In this document: positions 60,672 through 64,000 of the stretch, in pieces
Layout: the number at the start of each line of letters is the position of its first letter
Position numbering within the stretch: position 1 is the stretch's first letter
Source: Eubacteriales bacterium
GTDB lineage: Bacteria > Bacillota > Clostridia > Lachnospirales > Lachnospiraceae
Direction of reading: 5' to 3'
NCBI GenBank assembly: GCA_030524175.1
Contig: JAUNHC010000014.1
Location: forward strand, 19,075-83,074
DNA: 64,000 nt
Program-made: the position numbers and the translations under genes
Notes under the pieces: generated by a model
What the model was told of the DNA's origin: nothing
Databases searched by the model: none
The model's input: only the letters and a program-made list of their open reading frames with translations

Positions 60672-61395
60672 ATTCGCCTCTTTTCCTCCACATACGCTTA
60701 GCCATCTGTTCTCTTACCTGCTTTCTGTAGGGCTGGCTGATGGACAGAATATCTCCGTTTTTCATTTTTACAGTATCATAACTGCATTCATCAATATGAT
60801 CAAAATTTATCACATATGACTGATGGATCTGAATAAAACTTCCCGGCATATCAGGGATTACATCTTTAAGCTTACCGTTAAATTCTTTATTCCCGTCTTT
60901 GAGAATAATATGGATTTTTTTATTCTGGCTATGAAGATATAAAATGTCCTTAACCAGCACTTTAAAATAGAACCCACCAGAATAATATTCAAAAATTCCC
61001 TTTTTCTTCTCCGTAAGCCTGATAACACGGTCCATTACCTCCTGAACCTTCCCCGCATCCAACGGTTTAATAAGAAATTCCAGAGGCTGTATCCGAAATA
61101 AATCCATAGCGTGGCTGCTGTTTCCGGAAATATAGATGATCATAGTATCCAGATTGTCCATTTCCTCCCTGATAAATCGTCCTATCTGAACACCGTCAGT
61201 GGTATTCAATTCAATATCCAGAAATAAAACATCAAGAATCTGTTCACTGTTTTTCAAATACCCGCACAAATTTTCTCCTGTATACCAAATACTGACATCC
61301 ATTTGGATTCCATGTTTTTCCCCGTAGCTATAAAGCATTTCTTCCAGTTCTCCGCCGATTTCCCGGCAGTCATCACAGATACCTATATGAAACAT
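60664..61395 (-). CDS. AgrA-like LytTR response regulator
   Basis: 243 residues. Receiver domain (1-125) with Asp60 in LDVLFLDIEL and Lys in EFLIKPLD; LytTR DNA-binding domain from about 140 (FYFKVLVKDILYLHSQNKKIHI, IHQSYVINFDHIDE). GGGAGGG precedes the ATG. It follows the DUF5107 gene by 24 bases. The direct repeats before agrD (59229-59259) are the likely binding site, giving a positive loop. The 27-codon remnant at 50619-50702 is a copy of its start. Confidence 0.92.
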   Translation of the reverse strand: MFHIGICDDCREIGGELEEMLYSYGEKHGIQMDVSIWYTGENLCGYLKNSEQILDVLFLDIELNTTDGVQIGRFIREEMDNLDTMIIYISGNSSHAMDLFRIQPLEFLIKPLDAGKVQEVMDRVIRLTEKKKGIFEYYSGGFYFKVLVKDILYLHSQNKKIHIILKDGNKEFNGKLKDVIPDMPGSFIQIHQSYVINFDHIDECSYDTVKMKNGDILSISQPYRKQVREQMAKRMWRKRGEYV

Positions 61396-61419
61396 GCTAT
61401 CTTCCCTCCCGGTAAAATG

Positions 61420-63462
61420 CTACGCCTGCACCAGCCGATAATCAATAGTCTGGGGCGGCCTGCATTCACGGCGCACTTCCTCTATGATCTCACATAACTC
61501 CCTTGTATCCCCGTTCCTCTTAAGCTTATATGCCTGATGGCGGAACCAGATTTCGCACAGCTGATTTTCACCTTCCCGGATGACAATATAAGAGTGCTCA
61601 TAAACCATCTCAAGGAATTCATCCTTCCCCAGTTCTACCCCTGCAGCTGCTGTCAGTATCATAATCCTTTCATCCTCCGCCAGCGTTTTCGGAAGAGACT
61701 CATAAATTCCCCATAACTCCTCATAACATGCGCTGTCCTTCAGCATGGAGAATAATTCCCGGACAATATATGGGGACGGGTGATCTCCTTCCATGCGGAA
61801 AGCCTCCCGCATAAGCTCAAGGGCGTGTGCGGTTTCTCCTTTTCTCCGGCAGTCATAAGCCAGGCACCTGCCGGCTATCACTGTAGGCCGAAGTCTCATG
61901 GATTCCTCCCAAAGGGAAACAGCCCTTTCATAATTTTCATTTTCATATTCCAAAACCCCTAGCTTCACATGAAGGGCAATATTCTCAGGATTCTTTTCCA
62001 AAGCAGCTTCCATAATACCGCGCCACTTCTGGTCAGTAATCCAGGATCCAGGTAGTTCTCCTTGACCTATATCCTGCACAGATGCACCCTCCAAAAGCAG
62101 ATTCCAGCCTTTTTCCTCATCTCCCATACTATCCAACGGAAAATAAAGGGAAGCAGGAATTTCTTCCTCGCCAGCTAACTGCCTTCTTTTTCCCTCCAAA
62201 GCTGCCCAACCGTGTCCTGTATGAAGCAGCTCTCTGCATGGCTCCACTGCATCAAGACTATAAATTTCATTCAAGGATATTAAAGTATCCACATTCAGGA
62301 CTTTATCTGCCATCTTTTCCACATTCCTGCATGCTTCCTTCCAATCTTTCCGGAATACGTCATCCGTCACTGTGTCGAGGCTTCCGAATGCCTGTGTAAA
62401 CTCTATGTGGCTATGTGCAGGAATCTCATCACCATGAACCTGTGTGGGAGACAGACCTGCCTGGATTTCCACATAGTCGCCTACTCCCGGCACGGCCAGT
62501 CTGTCCAGCCAGTTTCGTCCGCCTGAGTGTTTTCCCCAGCAGAACATTTTTCTTATCCGCAAGGGCTGGGTAGATCTTTCCAGGAAAGAAGCACCGTCCT
62601 GGTAAACGGCTGCCTCCCAGGGTGCCTGCTGGTTTTCTTCGTTCTGGAAAAAATATTCACTGGTATATTGGAAATTCAGAGGATACGAAACATCCACTCC
62701 CGGCATAAAGGGAAGATAAGGCATTTTCCCATGACCGTAACAATGAGTCCCTCCCTCCTCTGTCAAAGAGTCAGGATGAATATATATCACATCCTCTGTC
62801 CCGGAAAAAATCCTCACACCCGGTTCTCTCACTGCTGTGTTGGTCCACCAGTACAAAGGCCTGCTTTCCTCTGTATCATTTGTGATTTTCACATGGGCGT
62901 ACAGAAAGGGGGAATCCTCAGGCAAATGGAAATCAATCTGCCAGAAAACCCCTGTGGTACGCACATAATCATACATCCGCAGAAACTCCTCCCCGTCCTT
63001 ATTTATACATTTTGCAAAAAACACATCATCACAGGTATGGACAGCATGTCCAAGCTGTCCTACATTCCACTCAATCCCTCCTGAAAACCAGGCATTCCTT
63101 ATGGCTAAATTGGCAGGCTGGAATACAGGGTTTTTAAAAAGCAGTTCTCTCTTTTTCTTCTTATCATACAAGGAATACAGCCTTCCTCCATACTGAGGAA
63201 GAAATTCTGCTCTGAGATAGTCATTCTCCATGACAATGGTTTCATATTTATGTAATTCTTTCTCCTGGGTAAAGTGGTCCTGCAGACAATATGGAAGCGC
63301 ACGGAAACCTGTATGTCTGCCCAGCCCCTCTAACTCCTTTTCTGTAAAAGTACCGTCAGTTGCAATTTTCTGATGGTGAGCGGAATCACGGAACATTGGC
63401 AGCGGATTATTTCTGCCTATCTCTGCACCCGGAATTTCCAGAACTGATTTATGTATGTACAT
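61420..63462 (-). CDS. DUF5107 domain protein with TPR repeats
   Basis: About 680 residues. The N-terminal about 400 residues look like the DUF5107 domain, related to aldose-epimerase/beta-sandwich sugar-binding folds (RAEFLPQYGGRLYSLYDKKKKRELLFKNPVFQPANLA, WFSGGIEWNVGQLGH). Residues from about 490 on form TPR-like helical repeats (ALEKNPENIALHVKLGVLEYENENYERAV). Such proteins occur in carbohydrate-use loci of gut Firmicutes; their action is unknown. The start at 63462 has GGAGGG upstream. No signal peptide. It sits at the head of the run that continues into the agr-like genes, but its relation to them may be accidental; the same pairing left a scar at 55060-55116. Confidence 0.82.
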   Translation of the reverse strand: MYIHKSVLEIPGAEIGRNNPLPMFRDSAHHQKIATDGTFTEKELEGLGRHTGFRALPYCLQDHFTQEKELHKYETIVMENDYLRAEFLPQYGGRLYSLYDKKKKRELLFKNPVFQPANLAIRNAWFSGGIEWNVGQLGHAVHTCDDVFFAKCINKDGEEFLRMYDYVRTTGVFWQIDFHLPEDSPFLYAHVKITNDTEESRPLYWWTNTAVREPGVRIFSGTEDVIYIHPDSLTEEGGTHCYGHGKMPYLPFMPGVDVSYPLNFQYTSEYFFQNEENQQAPWEAAVYQDGASFLERSTQPLRIRKMFCWGKHSGGRNWLDRLAVPGVGDYVEIQAGLSPTQVHGDEIPAHSHIEFTQAFGSLDTVTDDVFRKDWKEACRNVEKMADKVLNVDTLISLNEIYSLDAVEPCRELLHTGHGWAALEGKRRQLAGEEEIPASLYFPLDSMGDEEKGWNLLLEGASVQDIGQGELPGSWITDQKWRGIMEAALEKNPENIALHVKLGVLEYENENYERAVSLWEESMRLRPTVIAGRCLAYDCRRKGETAHALELMREAFRMEGDHPSPYIVRELFSMLKDSACYEELWGIYESLPKTLAEDERIMILTAAAGVELGKDEFLEMVYEHSYIVIREGENQLCEIWFRHQAYKLKRNGDTRELCEIIEEVRRECRPPQTIDYRLVQA

Positions 63463-63630
63463 TTTACCCTCCGTTATCAATATAATTTATACTAATCTTT
63501 TTTTGTCTGCCGTCAGCATGTTGATGATCACTGCCCATAATACCTGGGACGCTGACAAGATTACATTCAGACAAGCAGTGCTGTTTGGATGAAGGTAATC
63601 CGATGAATGCATTTGCGGCAGACTTCGTTT

Positions 63631-63682
63631 ATTATAGTTACAGTATACACATGAACGCTGATTAATGAAACAATATCTTGTC
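63631..63682 (-). promoter_or_regulatory. Possible promoter of the DUF5107 gene
   Basis: The minus strand has TATAAT (63631-63636) about 165 bases before the start codon; no good -35 lies at the ideal distance, though TTGACA occurs near 63677-63682. Between it and the gene (63481-63630) I see nothing else. Confidence 0.35.
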
Positions 63683-63686
63683 AAAT

Positions 63687-64000
63687 ATTCCCCCGGATAT
63701 CCCTGGGAATACCCATAAAATTTGTAGTAGCGGCGACTTTATAGGTACTTTAAGCCGCTACTCGATGAGATTTCCCTCGATATTAGCGGGAAATACCCAT
63801 AAAATTTATACCAACCGCAATTTTATAGGTACTTACGACCTCTAGCCGACGGCATTTCCCTCGATATTAACAGGAAATACCTATAAAATTTATAGCAACG
63901 GCATTTTTATAGGTACTTACGGCCTCTAGCCGACGGCATTTCCCCCGATATTAACAGGAAATACCTATAAAATTTATAGCAACGGCATTTTTATAGGTAC
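63687..64000. repeat. 84-bp tandem repeat array, running off the window
   Basis: Units begin at 63747, 63831 and 63915, with a partial earlier unit from about 63687. Each has ATTTCC...GGAAAT arms and ACCTATAAAA/TTTTATAGGT arms (10 bp) with a central TATAGCAACGGCA. The last two units are nearly identical and the earlier ones diverge. There are no unique spacers, so it is not a CRISPR array. The array continues past the right edge. Confidence 0.88.

Noticed and set aside
63487-63684. A 65-codon frame upstream of the DUF5107 gene
   Set aside because: No ribosome site and no family; it lies over the likely promoter and leader of that gene.
63687-64000. A possible CRISPR array
   Set aside because: The units are contiguous 84-bp tandem repeats with gradual divergence and no unique spacers; no cas gene is in the window.

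Overview
The window is a moderate-GC chromosomal segment of an anaerobic, spore-forming Firmicute, most likely a gut Lachnospiraceae (Blautia/Clostridium cluster XIVa-like). The basis is a class III ribonucleotide reductase, CotJ spore-coat genes, a T-box leader, YesM/YesN two-component pairs beside CUT1 sugar transporters, DUF624 (YesL) proteins and agr-like peptide signalling. No rRNA, tRNA, CRISPR array, transposase or prophage gene was seen. Nearly all genes lie on the minus strand; only one sensor/regulator pair (35602-38930) is on the plus strand.

Left part (1-8760): a T-box leader cut by the window edge, with its promoter; two long imperfect-hairpin repeats; then a minus-strand catabolic operon of OPT transporter, DUF917, DUF1177, AroM-like, M29 aminopeptidase and Asp/Glu racemase. 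A PucR regulator lies just upstream, and two ATTGTGCA-type sites sit over the operon promoter. This looks like uptake and breakdown of a small peptide or cyclised amino-acid derivative; the substrate is unknown.

Centre-left (8774-18680): housekeeping and sporulation genes. nrdD has a fused C-terminal redoxin domain, two NrdR-box-like sites and a leader resembling a cobalamin riboswitch. Then come hflX, cotJC, a cotJA-cotJB fusion, a DUF815 ATPase whose 3' end carries a palindrome-rich insertion with 15-bp flanking repeats, a lipoprotein and a membrane GDPD.

Centre (18744-48083): a mannoside/N-glycan foraging island. Module A has YesM/YesN, a CUT1 ABC importer, a D-lyxose/mannose isomerase and a GH2 beta-mannosidase. 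Module B has a second CUT1 importer, an unknown membrane protein, YesL and GH78, with a divergent YesM/YesN pair. Next come a domain-permuted GH3 (frameshifted) with an EamA transporter, then GH125, GH38 and DUF624. A 23-bp-period direct repeat of GTRYACTTTT lies upstream of both the module B importer and the GH3 gene, which suggests one regulon under the 37350 YesN regulator.

Right part (48317-64000): an ATPase + TOPRIM-like pair that looks like an anti-phage system; then two related ABC-transporter modules. The right one is headed by AgrA and AgrC homologues, an AgrD-like thiolactone pre-peptide (CPWIA core followed by YQPK) and an AgrB cut off just before its catalytic His. A LytTR-style direct repeat lies in front of agrD. 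The left module carries scars of the same parts: a 27-codon AgrA N-terminus, a frameshifted membrane-protein N-terminus, and a DUF5107-tail/AgrC fusion. This shows duplication followed by decay. A DUF5107-TPR gene and an 84-bp tandem array that runs off the window close the segment.
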